Shown: in pieces, positions 1-8,420 of the stretch
How positions within the stretch are numbered: the stretch's first letter is position 1
Layout: every line of letters begins with the position of its first letter
Assembly: GCA_018241265.1 (NCBI GenBank)
Contig: JAFEEF010000056.1
Location: forward strand, 1 to 39,124
Direction: 5' to 3'
DNA: 39,124 nucleotides
DNA from: Pseudomonadota bacterium
Lineage (GTDB): Bacteria > Pseudomonadota > Gammaproteobacteria > Burkholderiales > Burkholderiaceae_C
Made by a program: the position numbers and the translations under genes
The notes under the pieces: model-generated
What the model saw: the letters and a program-made list of their open reading frames with translations, nothing else
Told to the model about the DNA's origin: nothing
The model's database searches: none

Positions 1-810
1 TGGGGTGTAAGGCTTCTTAGTAGGGCTCTCCAGCAATTCGCGCAGCCCGGCGCCGGCGCGGGCGCCCAGCCGCGGCGCCTGGTCATCGAACTTGTCCTTC
101 AGCGCGCTCCACATCCGGCCTGCCCAGGCGTCGAATTCCTCGGTGTCGCCGCGCCGGTCGCGCTGCACCGCAAGGTAAGCCAGCGCCAGGACGCGGCCCA
201 GATCCTTGTTGGATCGCTTGTAGTCGGTGCCGGCAATCAGGGTGTCGGCAATCTCCGGGTGGTGCAGCAGGTTGGCCAGCGCCATCATCTCCGGCCGCGC
301 GATGCGTACGCCGTGCACTGTCTCGAGCGGCTGCCATTCCGCCAGCGCAAGGAAATCGAAGCTGCAGATGGCGAAGTGCCCGATGCTGGTCTCCACGCGA
401 CGCAGCTTCTTGCTCGGTGCGCCCGGCTCGAAGGCCGGCGGCGCCGACAGCAGCTCCAGGAACCAGGGGCTGGTCGTGCCGCCGGGAGGGCGCAGGCGAA
501 CCATCGGCAGTTTGTCTTCCGAGTCCCCTTCGTTCCCCGGTTCACCCCAATCGGGGTCTTCGCGCAGCTCCCAGTCTGCCTTGATGAGTTGGTCGGTGAC
601 CTCCGTCGCAACGGCAATCGCCTTCGAGTGCGGCGAGAACAGGCAATCCACGTCCTTCGTGCGGATCGCCCGCGCGCCGTCGCCGGCGAAGAAGTGGTAA
701 CCGGCCGCCAAGCTTCCGATGATGATGACATTGCTTCGGACATCGGCCGGTAGGGCACCGGCCACCTGAGTCAGGACTTTCGAGGGGGATAGCGAGGCTT
801 CGAGCTTCAA
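1..810 (-). CDS. AbiEii-like nucleotidyltransferase, putative toxin (3' end beyond window)
   Basis: The frame is open for 270 codons and runs off the left edge, so the C-terminus is missing. The start is TTG (808-810). It overlaps the TGA of the upstream winged-helix gene and has an AAGGA ribosome-binding site 4 nt before it, so the two genes are probably translationally coupled. No ATG gives a comparable frame. Residues 31-55 carry a nucleotidyltransferase signature: G32-S33 in IIGSLAAGYHFF, then D53 and D55 in TKDVDCLF. A later KRSNKDLG (K202, D203) resembles the conserved K-D motif of AbiEii/DUF1814 proteins. Known AbiEii toxins transfer nucleotides, and homologues such as MenT modify tRNA; the target here is unknown. 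Nucleotidyltransferase fold: fairly sure. Toxin role: inferred from the partner and arrangement. Confidence 0.75.
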   Translation of the reverse strand, partial: MKLEASLSPSKVLTQVAGALPADVRSNVIIIGSLAAGYHFFAGDGARAIRTKDVDCLFSPHSKAIAVATEVTDQLIKADWELREDPDWGEPGNEGDSEDKLPMVRLRPPGGTTSPWFLELLSAPPAFEPGAPSKKLRRVETSIGHFAICSFDFLALAEWQPLETVHGVRIARPEMMALANLLHHPEIADTLIAGTDYKRSNKDLGRVLALAYLAVQRDRRGDTEEFDAWAGRMWSALKDKFDDQAPRLGARAGAGLRELLESPTKKPYTP

Positions 811-1871
811 GGCGTCCTTCGTGCTGCTTCACACAACTGCTGAGCAAAGTCCCTGGCTTCTGCCTGCAGGCCCATCTGCTCCAAATCGGCAAGGCAGTCC
901 AGCCGCGCGGCGAGATCAGGCTCTTGCGCCAGCATCTCGTTGGGGCGGCAGTCGCGTTGGAGGTGCAGCACGACCGTCGCCTTGCGCTTGGGGTCGTCCA
1001 CCACCACGAGGCCGGCGTCGAGCTTGGACATGAATCGAATGTCGCCGTCGTAGACGCTCAGGTCCAGCCGCGGCGCAGCCGTGATGTTCAGGCCGGGGAA
1101 GTAGCGTGTTGCGCCCAGCACCCCGGAGATCGCCGCCTTGGCCGTGACGCCCTTCTGACGGAGGGAAAGCAGCCGGTTCGCCAGCGCGCTGGGCATGCGG
1201 CCTTCGCTCGTCGGGTCGGTGTAGCGCACCGGCTTGCGTGCAAGCGCGTGCTCCTCGGCCAGCTTCATCAGCGCGACCGGGCGAAGGCCGTGCAGCGGGA
1301 TCGGACCGTCACGTTCCCCGGTCACGACGCCAAGGTGCTCGAGTTCGCTCAGGGCTGCGGATGCGGTCTGGTAGCTGGTGCCGGTCAAGCGTCTGAGCGC
1401 GCCCAGCGTCACAGGCGGCAGTCCGCTCAGCAACCGCTCCACCAGAACCGCCTTGACCTGCTGGCGCGTCACGCGTGAGGCGCTGCGGACGGCCGTCTGC
1501 TCGTGGATGGCGGCCTGCAGCGCTTGCATGAACACGTTCGAGTGCTCGGGCAATTCGCCGTCGATGAAGAACTCGTGCTGTGTCTTGGCCCCGACCAGGA
1601 AGATGCTCCGTGCGACCTCAGCGCGGGCAATGGAGCGGAACCTGTCCAGCTCGTCCGCCAGGCGCTTCGACGACAGCCGGCTGTCCACGATCACGCACAC
1701 GCCCGTCGAGGGCCGCGAAGTCGACTGGACCTCGTAGGCGAGCGCCAGCAGGCCCTCCCGAACGTCCCGGGCCGTGTTGGTGCGGCGGATCTCGACCAGA
1801 ACATCCGGTCCGGCCGGGTTGCTCCAGTGCATCGAGACGAGGCCGCTGTTAGTGAAGTTGCGACCTACCAT
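807..1871 (-). CDS. Winged-helix AbiEi-like protein, putative antitoxin/autorepressor
   Basis: A 354-residue protein. Residues about 137-190 look like a winged helix-turn-helix, with recognition helix about 166-183 (SYQTASAALSELEHLGVV). The N-terminal 100 residues alternate strands and helices (DVLVEIRR, GVCVIVDSR, SIFLVGA). That is reminiscent of the restriction-endonuclease-like N-domain of some AbiEi-type antitoxins, but no catalytic set is obvious. Its TGA overlaps the TTG start of the nucleotidyltransferase gene, the usual antitoxin-first order of type IV systems. There is no Shine-Dalgarno before the ATG, and the -10 lies so close that the mRNA may be leaderless. Three repeats over the promoter suggest autoregulation. 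DNA-binding role fairly sure; antitoxin role inferred. Confidence 0.72.
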   Translation of the reverse strand: MVGRNFTNSGLVSMHWSNPAGPDVLVEIRRTNTARDVREGLLALAYEVQSTSRPSTGVCVIVDSRLSSKRLADELDRFRSIARAEVARSIFLVGAKTQHEFFIDGELPEHSNVFMQALQAAIHEQTAVRSASRVTRQQVKAVLVERLLSGLPPVTLGALRRLTGTSYQTASAALSELEHLGVVTGERDGPIPLHGLRPVALMKLAEEHALARKPVRYTDPTSEGRMPSALANRLLSLRQKGVTAKAAISGVLGATRYFPGLNITAAPRLDLSVYDGDIRFMSKLDAGLVVVDDPKRKATVVLHLQRDCRPNEMLAQEPDLAARLDCLADLEQMGLQAEARDFAQQLCEAARRTP

Positions 1872-1903
1872 TAGGTTGCAACTATATCAATGAAGTCGCA
1901 ACC
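1856..1903. repeat. Three-copy decamer operator over the AbiE-like promoter
   Basis: AGTTGCGACC at 1856-1865, GGTTGCAACT at 1874-1883 (inverted) and AGTCGCAACC at 1894-1903 are variants of one near-palindromic decamer, AGTYGCRACC. The centres are 18 and 20 bp apart, about two helical turns. The sites cover the start codon region, the -10 and the spacer of the minus-strand promoter, as expected of an autorepressor operator. That the adjacent winged-helix protein binds here is inference. Confidence 0.65.
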
Positions 1904-1909
1904 GACCAA
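1881..1909 (-). promoter_or_regulatory. Putative promoter of the AbiE-like operon
   Basis: On the minus strand there is TTGGTC (plus 1904-1909), a 17-bp spacer, then TATAGT (plus 1881-1886). The -10 matches consensus at five of six positions; the -35 matches only TTG. The predicted transcript would begin within a few bases of the ATG at 1871, giving a leaderless or nearly leaderless message, in line with the missing ribosome-binding site. Confidence 0.5.
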
Positions 1910-1985
1910 GCGCGGCTGTCGATGGGAACGCCCAAGCGTCGTCCCGCTCTTTCCCACGGGAGCAGACCACGCGTGAACCTCGCGC

Positions 1986-2603
1986 TCATGCCTTGGTACC
2001 AGGCTTGAAGATGTGGACGGTCTCCCCGCGCGCCAGCATCTCCACGAACTGGGCGATGCGCCTGGCGCGCGTCTCGGCCTTCACGGCCGTCTGGATGCGC
2101 CACAGCACCGCGTAGCGATTGGCCGCGTCGATCGTCGCAAAGAAGGCCTTGGCCCGCGGCTCCGCGTCCAGCGCCGCCAACAGGTCGTCGGGCACCGCGG
2201 ACGTGCGCGGTCCGTCGTAGGCCTGCGCCCAGCGTCCGTCGGCCTTGGCGGCCTCGATCTGGGCGTGGCCCGGCGCCTGCATGCGGCCCGCCTCGATGAG
2301 CGCCGCGACCTTGTCGACGTTGATCTTCGACCAGATGCTGCGCGCGCGCCGCGGCGTGAAGCGCTGCAGAAAGTGCTGGTCGTCGAGACCCTTCTTCTGG
2401 CCGTCGATCCAGCCCCAGCAGAGCGCGATCTCCACCGCCTCGGGGTAGGTGACGCTGGGTTCCCGGGCGCCCCGCTTGGCGATCTTGAGCCAGAGGCCGT
2501 CGGACGCGGCGTGATGCTTCTTCAGCCAGGCCTCGAATGCCTTGGCGCTCTTGAACAAGGTCGGGGAGGGTTCGGGCTGCATGGCCGATCGGGCGGAGGG
2601 CAT
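1986..2603 (-). CDS. YdeI/OmpD-associated family protein
   Basis: A 205-residue protein with the family's typical N-terminal run: F-x-AWLKKHH, then GLWLKIAKRG, then YPEAVEIALCWGWIDGQKKG and FLQRFTPRRARSIWSKIN. The C-terminal half has the helical segment PDDLLAALDAEPRAKAFFATID found in YdeI-like proteins. The molecular function of the family is poorly defined; some members are annotated as bacteriocin-protection proteins. The start is uncertain: ATG at 2603 or ATG at 2582, neither with a clear Shine-Dalgarno. It is transcribed away from the mutarotase-like gene at 2736. Cytoplasmic, with no signal peptide. Confidence 0.8.
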   Translation of the reverse strand: MPSARSAMQPEPSPTLFKSAKAFEAWLKKHHAASDGLWLKIAKRGAREPSVTYPEAVEIALCWGWIDGQKKGLDDQHFLQRFTPRRARSIWSKINVDKVAALIEAGRMQAPGHAQIEAAKADGRWAQAYDGPRTSAVPDDLLAALDAEPRAKAFFATIDAANRYAVLWRIQTAVKAETRARRIAQFVEMLARGETVHIFKPGTKA

Positions 2604-2735
2604 GGCACGGAGTGTGCCGCAACGGAGCCTGCGCGGTTCGGCGCGCGCAGCCCACACGCCGGCGTTCGATCGCGCTACCCTGCGCGTCGCAGCAATCCTT
2701 TGCGTGCTTTGCGACCCCGCCACGGAGATCCTGTC

Positions 2736-3188
2736 GTGCTGAAGCGCATTCCCGACTTCATCGACGCCGAGCTGCTTTGGGTGCTCGCGGCGATGGGCCA
2801 TGGCGACGAGCTCGCCGTGGTGGACCGCAACTTCCCGGCCCGCTCGATCGCGCTGCAGACGCGCAGCCGGCGCCTCGTCACGCTGGGCGGCATGGACGCG
2901 CCGCGAACCATTGCCGGCTTGCTCGAGCTGCTGCCGCTGGACAGCTTCGTCGCGCAGCCGCTGGCCTGGATGGACCCGGTCGATGCGCCCGGCGCGATGC
3001 TGCCGGTGCATGCCGACGTGCTGGCGGCATGCCGCGCCGCCGAGGGCCGTGACATCGCGCACCGGGTCGTGGCGCGCGCCGATTTCTATGACGCCGCCAA
3101 GCGCTGCTTCGCGGTCGTCCAGAACTCCGAGTCGCGGCCCTACGGCTGCTTCATCCTCACCAAGGGCGTCGTGTTCGAGGCGGCTTGA
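2736..3188 (+). CDS. RbsD/FucU family sugar mutarotase
   Basis: A 150-residue protein starting at GTG (2736) with GGAG about 9 nt upstream. The N-terminal segment LLWVLAAMGHGDELAVVDRN is the RbsD/FucU hallmark, with the family's conserved histidine at H22 and aspartate at D30. The C-terminal YGCFILTKGVVF matches the end of FucU-like mutarotases. The family interconverts anomers of fucose or ribose and forms ring-shaped oligomers. No sugar transporter or kinase lies beside it, so the substrate cannot be chosen; FucU-type is slightly favoured by length and the C-terminal motif. Cytoplasmic. Confidence 0.82.
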   Translation: MLKRIPDFIDAELLWVLAAMGHGDELAVVDRNFPARSIALQTRSRRLVTLGGMDAPRTIAGLLELLPLDSFVAQPLAWMDPVDAPGAMLPVHADVLAACRAAEGRDIAHRVVARADFYDAAKRCFAVVQNSESRPYGCFILTKGVVFEAA

Positions 3189-3223
3189 CTGCTGCGGTGC
3201 CCGGTTCAGGCACGGGCGGACCT

Positions 3224-3844
3224 TCAGGCCTGCGCCTTCAGCATCCCCGCATACGACAGCGATGCCGAGGTGGCCGACAGCGTGAAGGCTGCCGGCGTGG
3301 CGTTCTGCTGCTGCAGGAAGGTCGAGTAGAGCGACATCACGTTGCCGCTCGAGCCGGCGTAGCGCGCCGCCTGCGATGCGGCGGCACCCTGGCGGATCTG
3401 CTGCGAGAGCTGCCCGGCGCTCGTGGTCAGGCGCACGAGCCGGTTGCGCAGATCGGCGGCGCCACCGGAGCCGCCTTGCAGAAACGACGAGACCGCGGCC
3501 TTGTCGTGGTCGCTGCCCGAGATCTGCAGCGCGCCCTTCGCGTCGAGCGAGAACTCGACCGAGCCGTCGAGGCTGACGCCGGCGGCGTGCAGCGCCGATT
3601 GCAGGTCCGATCCGAGCGTGGTCGCATCGCGCGCCAGCGACTGCGCGGCCCGCGTGGCCTTGAAGCCGTGGGCGGACTTGTCGAGCGCCGCCTGCGTGGC
3701 GGCCGTCAGCATCGCACCGGCGCGCCCCATGCCGGCCGTGCCGCCGGTCGCGTCGCCTGCGGTCGCCGTGCCCTTGCTGGTCTGGGTGAGCGAGCCGGAC
3801 GACGACGCCAGGCCGGTCCAGGCGAGCGTGCTGTTGTAGATCAT
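3224..3844 (-). CDS. Hypothetical protein, Ala/Ser/Gly-rich
   Basis: A 206-residue protein that I do not recognise. The start chosen is the ATG at 3844 (MIYNSTLAWTGL); the frame continues upstream to 3964 but that part reads as non-coding. Composition is rich in Ala, Ser, Gly and Gln with no signal peptide, membrane segment or cysteine. Residues about 45-190 alternate amphipathic helices with DGSVEFSLDAKGALQISG, which looks like a small beta hairpin. The C-terminus (SLYSTFLQQQNATPAAF) is helical. Such composition is common in secreted or flagellum-associated proteins, but nothing specific supports that. It lies downstream of the ABC importer on the same strand, about 145 bp away, and converges with the mutarotase gene. 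Confidence 0.6.
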   Translation of the reverse strand: MIYNSTLAWTGLASSSGSLTQTSKGTATAGDATGGTAGMGRAGAMLTAATQAALDKSAHGFKATRAAQSLARDATTLGSDLQSALHAAGVSLDGSVEFSLDAKGALQISGSDHDKAAVSSFLQGGSGGAADLRNRLVRLTTSAGQLSQQIRQGAAASQAARYAGSSGNVMSLYSTFLQQQNATPAAFTLSATSASLSYAGMLKAQA

Positions 3845-3989
3845 CGTGAGATTTGGCGGCGCGCTGACATTGACCGCGCATCCTCGCGCGCCGCGGCAGC
3901 GCGCGTCCGCGGAAAAGCGGCCGATCGGCGGTTCACCTGCGCAGACCGCGCCGTCGATCTGCACGTGCAGGCGCGCGCCGGCCGGCCGC

Positions 3990-5306
3990 TCAGGCCACCG
4001 GCTCCGCCAGATCCTTGCCCTGCGGCAGATGGATCAGCCCGGTGTGGTAGTCGTACTCGAAGACCTCGCCGTGCCGTCCCCATTCGATCGCGGTGCGCAG
4101 CACGCGCTCGGCTTCGGCGGCGTCCAGCGTTTCGCTGAGCAGCCGCAGGAACGGCTCTTCGGGCAGTTCGCCGGACGGCTCCTGCTCGAGGCTGTGACGG
4201 ATGTGCGCCGCCAGCGGCACATGCGCCAGCAGCTGCTGGCCGAACAGCTCCTGGCGCAGCAGGTTCTCGGCTTCGACATAGCGCTGGCCGAGCGGCGTGA
4301 TGTGCAGGTCGCCATGCTCCAGGCGCGCCAGGCGGAGCAGCGCGACCGCCTGTGCGAGCGGCAGCAGATCGTCGTCGGTGAGCTCGGTCTCTTCGGCCAG
4401 GCGCGGCAGGTCGGCATGGCCTTCGAAGCGGTCGTCGACCAGCATCTCGAGCAGGCCTTCCATCCGCGAGATGTCGGCCTCGGGCAGGCGCGCGGCGAGC
4501 GGCAGGCGCGGCTCCTCGGCGGGCGCGCGGCCGATGCGGCCGGCCCCGGCGGTCATCAGGGCATAGACCTCGTCGATGAGCTGGCGCACCTCGGGGCTTT
4601 CGGGATCGCGCGGGCGCGGCAACTGCACCGCGAGCTGGAAGCGCACCCGGCCCGGGTCGCTCGCGAACACCAGCACGCGGTCGGCCATCAGCACCGCCTC
4701 CTCGATGTTGTGCGAGACGACGAGGATCGCCTTGGTCGGCATCGCCCGCGAGGTCCACAGATCGAGGATGTCTTCGCGGAGCCGCTCGCCGGTCAGCACG
4801 TCGAGGGCCGAGAACGCCTCGTCCATCAGCAGCACCTCGGGCTCGATGACGAGCGCGCGCGCGATGCCGACGCGCTGCCGCATGCCGCCCGACAGCTCGC
4901 GCGGCAGCGCGCCTTCGAAGCCCGCCAGGCCGATCAGGCTGATCGCCGCCTCGGCACGGCGCGCGCGGTCGTCGGGTGCCACGCCGCGCGCCTCGAGGCC
5001 GAGCTCGACGTTCTGCTGCACCGTGAGCCACGGGAACAACGCGAACGACTGGAACACCATGCTGACGCCGCGCGCCGGGCCGAACAGCGGCTGCTCGCGA
5101 TAGCGCACGTCGCCGGCATCGACTGGCACGAGCCCGGCGAGGATGCGCAGCAGGGTCGACTTGCCCGACCCCGATTGCCCGAGCAGCGAGACGATCTCGC
5201 CCTCGGCGAGCCGGAAGTCGACGCCTTCGAGCACCGACCGCGCGGTGCCGTCGGCGGACTTGAACGACTTGCCGACACCCTTGAGTTCGATGATGGCCGG
5301 GTTCAT
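3990..5306 (-). CDS. ABC transporter ATP-binding protein with C-terminal AAA-associated domain
   Basis: A 438-residue NitT/TauT-type ATPase. Walker A is GQSGSGKST (43-51), the Q-loop follows VFQSF (84-88), the signature is LSGGM (138-142), Walker B is LLMDEAF (159-165), and the switch histidine lies in VVSHNIEEA. After the ATPase (about residue 260) come about 170 extra residues rich in Glu/Leu, matching the AAA-associated domain found on a subset of these ATPases. That domain is thought to be regulatory; its function is not established. The gene follows the fused permease on the same strand with an 8-bp gap, so the two form one operon. The family imports nitrate, sulfonates, cyanate or similar anions; the substrate here is unknown. 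Confidence 0.9.
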   Translation of the reverse strand: MNPAIIELKGVGKSFKSADGTARSVLEGVDFRLAEGEIVSLLGQSGSGKSTLLRILAGLVPVDAGDVRYREQPLFGPARGVSMVFQSFALFPWLTVQQNVELGLEARGVAPDDRARRAEAAISLIGLAGFEGALPRELSGGMRQRVGIARALVIEPEVLLMDEAFSALDVLTGERLREDILDLWTSRAMPTKAILVVSHNIEEAVLMADRVLVFASDPGRVRFQLAVQLPRPRDPESPEVRQLIDEVYALMTAGAGRIGRAPAEEPRLPLAARLPEADISRMEGLLEMLVDDRFEGHADLPRLAEETELTDDDLLPLAQAVALLRLARLEHGDLHITPLGQRYVEAENLLRQELFGQQLLAHVPLAAHIRHSLEQEPSGELPEEPFLRLLSETLDAAEAERVLRTAIEWGRHGEVFEYDYHTGLIHLPQGKDLAEPVA

Positions 5307-5314
5307 GGTGAATC

Positions 5315-7042
5315 TCAGAAATGCAGCCGCTCTTCGGCGATCCGGTAGAGCCGTCGCCAGATGAAGTGGTTCATGCCCATCACGAAGACGCACATCACGC
5401 CGATGCCGAGCGCGATGCGCGGGAAGTCGCCGGCGGTCGTCATCTGCTGGATGTAGTTGCCGAGCCCGGCGGCGCGCAAGGTGGTGTCGCCCCAGGTCGC
5501 GAACTCGGCCGCGATGCTCGCGTTCCACGAGCCGCCGCTGGCGGTGATCGCGCCGGTCACGAAGCTCGGGAAGACCGCCGGCAGCAGGTAGCGCTTCCAC
5601 TTGAGCCAGCCGGTCAGCCCGAGGTTCTGCGCCGCATAGCGCATCTCGGTCGGCACCGTCGACGCGCCGGCGATCACGTTGAAGAGCAGGTACCACTGCG
5701 TGCCCAGCACCATCAGCGGCGACAGCCAGATGTCGGGGCTGAGCCGCCAATGGATGATGACGAAGAAGACCACCGGATAGAACAGGTTCGACGGGAACGC
5801 CGCCAGGAACTGGGCGACGGCCTGCAGGCGTCCCGACCACACCGGGCTCATGCCGATCCAGATGCCGATCGGCACCCACACCAGCGACGCCAGCGTGATC
5901 AGCACGACGACGCGGACCAGCGTGTAGCAGCCGAGCACGAAGACGTGCACCACCTCGCCCAGGCCGACCTCACTGTGGATGAAGCGCACCAGGAGACCGA
6001 CGGCGAGCAGGATCGCGGCCGCGAGCAGCGCATCGCCGACGCGCGAGTAGACCGGGTTCACCGGCCTGTGCCGGGCCTTGATCGACGTGCCGTCGTGGTC
6101 GAGGCGGAACAGCACGAGCGAGCGCTCGAGCAGCGCCGCGCCGCGGCCGACGAGGCGCTGCAGCTGGTCGGTGCGGCGCAGCCAGGTGAGCAGCCACGAG
6201 CTCGGCGCGACGTCGCCGCTGCCTTCCTCGAAGCGGAACTTGTCGGCCCAGGCGATCAGCGGGCGGAAGAACAGCTGGTCGTACAGCACGATGCCGACCA
6301 GCATCCCGAAGATCGCCCAGCCGACGGCGCCGAGGTTCTTCTGCTCGATCGCCAATGCGATGTAGGAACCGACGCCGGGCAGCTTGATGGTCTGGTTCGC
6401 GACGGTGAGCGCCTCCGACGCGACGACGAAGAACCAGCCGCCGGACATCGACATCATCATGTTCCACAGCAGCGATGGTGCGGCGAACGGCAGCTCGAGG
6501 CGCCAGAAGCGCTGCCAGCCGGACAGCTGGAACACGCGCGCGGCCTCCTGCAATTCGCTCGGCACCGTGCGCATCGACTGGTAGACCGAGAACGTCATGT
6601 TCCAGGCCTGCGACGTGAAGATCGCGAAGATCGAGGCGCATTCGACGCCGATCAGGTTGCCGGGGAACAGTGCGATGAAGGCGGTGACGGTGATCGACAG
6701 GAAGCCGAGGATGGGAATCGACTGCAGGATGTCGAGCATCGGCACCATGATGCGCTCGGCGGTGCGGTACTTGGCCGCGATCGCCGCGAACACGCAGCTG
6801 AACACCAGCGACGCGCCGAGCGCGATGAACATCCTGAGCGTCGTGCGCAGCAGGTAGTACGGCAGCCAGAGCGGATCGAGCGTGAGCGGTATCTCCTCGC
6901 CGACCTGGAACGGCCGCGTCATCTGCGAGGCGCCGAACGCGAGCAGCGCGAGCACGCCGAGGACGAGCGGCAGCAGCGCCCAGTCCCAGCGGTTGCCGCC
7001 GGCCTCGACGACCTGGCGGGGAAAGAAGCGCTTGTCGATCAT
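5315..7042 (-). CDS. ABC transporter permease, two fused permease domains (NitT/TauT type)
   Basis: A 575-residue inner-membrane protein in which two BPD_transp_1 permease units are joined in one chain. Each unit has its own EAA-type cytoplasmic loop: [20 protein letters not shown] in the first half and [20 protein letters not shown] in the second. The fusion supplies both transmembrane halves of the importer, so no second permease gene is needed. The ATPase follows 8 bp downstream. No substrate-binding protein is encoded next to either gene, which is unusual for an importer. The start ATG at 7042 has no strong ribosome-binding site. The 143-bp gap to the upstream HDOD gene leaves room for a promoter. 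Confidence 0.9.
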   Translation of the reverse strand: MIDKRFFPRQVVEAGGNRWDWALLPLVLGVLALLAFGASQMTRPFQVGEEIPLTLDPLWLPYYLLRTTLRMFIALGASLVFSCVFAAIAAKYRTAERIMVPMLDILQSIPILGFLSITVTAFIALFPGNLIGVECASIFAIFTSQAWNMTFSVYQSMRTVPSELQEAARVFQLSGWQRFWRLELPFAAPSLLWNMMMSMSGGWFFVVASEALTVANQTIKLPGVGSYIALAIEQKNLGAVGWAIFGMLVGIVLYDQLFFRPLIAWADKFRFEEGSGDVAPSSWLLTWLRRTDQLQRLVGRGAALLERSLVLFRLDHDGTSIKARHRPVNPVYSRVGDALLAAAILLAVGLLVRFIHSEVGLGEVVHVFVLGCYTLVRVVVLITLASLVWVPIGIWIGMSPVWSGRLQAVAQFLAAFPSNLFYPVVFFVIIHWRLSPDIWLSPLMVLGTQWYLLFNVIAGASTVPTEMRYAAQNLGLTGWLKWKRYLLPAVFPSFVTGAITASGGSWNASIAAEFATWGDTTLRAAGLGNYIQQMTTAGDFPRIALGIGVMCVFVMGMNHFIWRRLYRIAEERLHF

Positions 7043-7185
7043 CGGCGGCAGGGTCGTGAGGAAGCCGGCCGCGATCGGCGGCCGGTTCGGGTGGGCCGCG
7101 ATTGTCGCTGTTCGATGTGACAGCTACGAAGCTTTGCAAAGACGCGCCGTCAGGGCCTGCGAGCGACGTGCTCGCCGGGCCGGCG

Positions 7186-8247
7186 TCAGCTCCGCCCGAG
7201 CGTCGTCACATAGCAATCGCGCACCGGCGCCGGCAGGTGGGCGAGGTGCGCGCCGAAGTCATGCTCCGGCAGCCGCTCGCTGCGCGCCACGGCATGCAGC
7301 ATCGCGAGCCGGTCGGCGTAGTGCAGGATGCGGCCGAGCGGCGAGCGGGCCGTGGCGAGGCCGGGGCCGGCGAGCTCGTCGGCGAGCGCGTTCATCACCG
7401 GGCCGACGTCCCAGGGCCGGACCAGTCGCCCGAACAGGCGGTCGCGACGCCGCACCAGCGCATCGACGAAGCCGGCGTCGAGACAGGCGCCGGGGAGGAT
7501 GGCGGCGGCGTCGGGGATCGCATCGAGCGCACGCAGCAGCGCGGTCCAGCCGGTGTTGTGCAGCAGGCCGGACAGATAGCCATCGAGCGGATCGAGCAGG
7601 TCGTTGGCGGCGAGCGCCGAGCCCAGGCGCGCCTTGCGGTCGCCGTCCTTCCAGATCTGCTTGGAGGCGCGCGCCGACAGCGACGTGCCGCGCACGTCGA
7701 ACATCGGCCGAAGCACGGATTTGCTGATGACGCTGCGCAGCCCGCTCGCGCCGATCGCCGTCACCGCGTGGGCGAGGTCGCTGATGGGCTCGCGGTCGGC
7801 GCGCTGCTTCTGATTGGCCAGGCGGATCGCCTCGGTCGCCAGCTCGGCATCGCGCGACAGCCGCTCGGCGACGTCGGTCGATGCATAGTGCTCGTCGCGC
7901 AGCGCCTTCATGAGCTGCGGCACGACCTGCGGCGCGCGCGGCAGCAGCGCGTTGCATTGCGCATCGGTGGCCGTGGCGGCGTCCAGCCGTGCCAGCAGTG
8001 CGTCGCGTGCGGCGTTGCCGATCGCGGCCGCCGGCTCCTGCGGCAGCCCGCACAGCCAGGCGATGTAGGGACGTTGCAGCGCCTCGACGGCGGCCTGATG
8101 CGCGGCCGGGTCGATCGCCAGCGTGGTCGGCGCGTCGTCGTCGGCGGCGTCGACCGGAAGACGCGCCTGCGCGACGACCGCGGGCGCCGCGACCGGCGCG
8201 GGCGCGCGGCGCAGCAAGGTGGACACCGCACGCGTCCATATCGACAT
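7186..8247 (-). CDS. HDOD domain protein
   Basis: A 353-residue protein. After an Ala-rich N-terminal stretch of about 90 residues, the sequence PQLMKALRDE, AIRLANQKQR, SDLAHAVTAIGASGLRSVI and SALAANDLL...GLLHNTGW follows the HDOD pattern, a non-catalytic HD-type helical domain. HDOD proteins act in signalling, often linked to cyclic-di-GMP, stress or motility; no output domain is fused here. The metal-binding HD pair of true phosphohydrolases is not evident. The start ATG at 8247 has GAGAGG about 10 nt upstream. Cytoplasmic; role unknown. Confidence 0.8.
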   Translation of the reverse strand: MSIWTRAVSTLLRRAPAPVAAPAVVAQARLPVDAADDDAPTTLAIDPAAHQAAVEALQRPYIAWLCGLPQEPAAAIGNAARDALLARLDAATATDAQCNALLPRAPQVVPQLMKALRDEHYASTDVAERLSRDAELATEAIRLANQKQRADREPISDLAHAVTAIGASGLRSVISKSVLRPMFDVRGTSLSARASKQIWKDGDRKARLGSALAANDLLDPLDGYLSGLLHNTGWTALLRALDAIPDAAAILPGACLDAGFVDALVRRRDRLFGRLVRPWDVGPVMNALADELAGPGLATARSPLGRILHYADRLAMLHAVARSERLPEHDFGAHLAHLPAPVRDCYVTTLGRS

Positions 8248-8420
8248 GATGTTCGATCCTCTCCGCGGCGTGGTCGTCGGGTCTGGCCGAGCCGGACGCA
8301 GCACGGCGCTATTCGATGGCAGCCGAGTATGCCGACCCGCGACCGCGGCCTGGCGCGAAAAAGCGGGGCAAGTCGCCCGCAGTCGAGCGGATGGGGCGGC
8401 GCGCGCGCCGTGGGCCGACA

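Noticed and set aside
3845-3964. N-terminal extension of the hypothetical protein to an ATG at 3964
   Set aside because: The extension is Cys/Arg/Gly-rich and unlike coding sequence; the ATG at 3844 gives a more natural start.
7132-7141. Perfect palindrome CTTTGCAAAG upstream of the ABC permease gene
   Set aside because: A single short palindrome with no matching promoter elements; not enough to call an operator.
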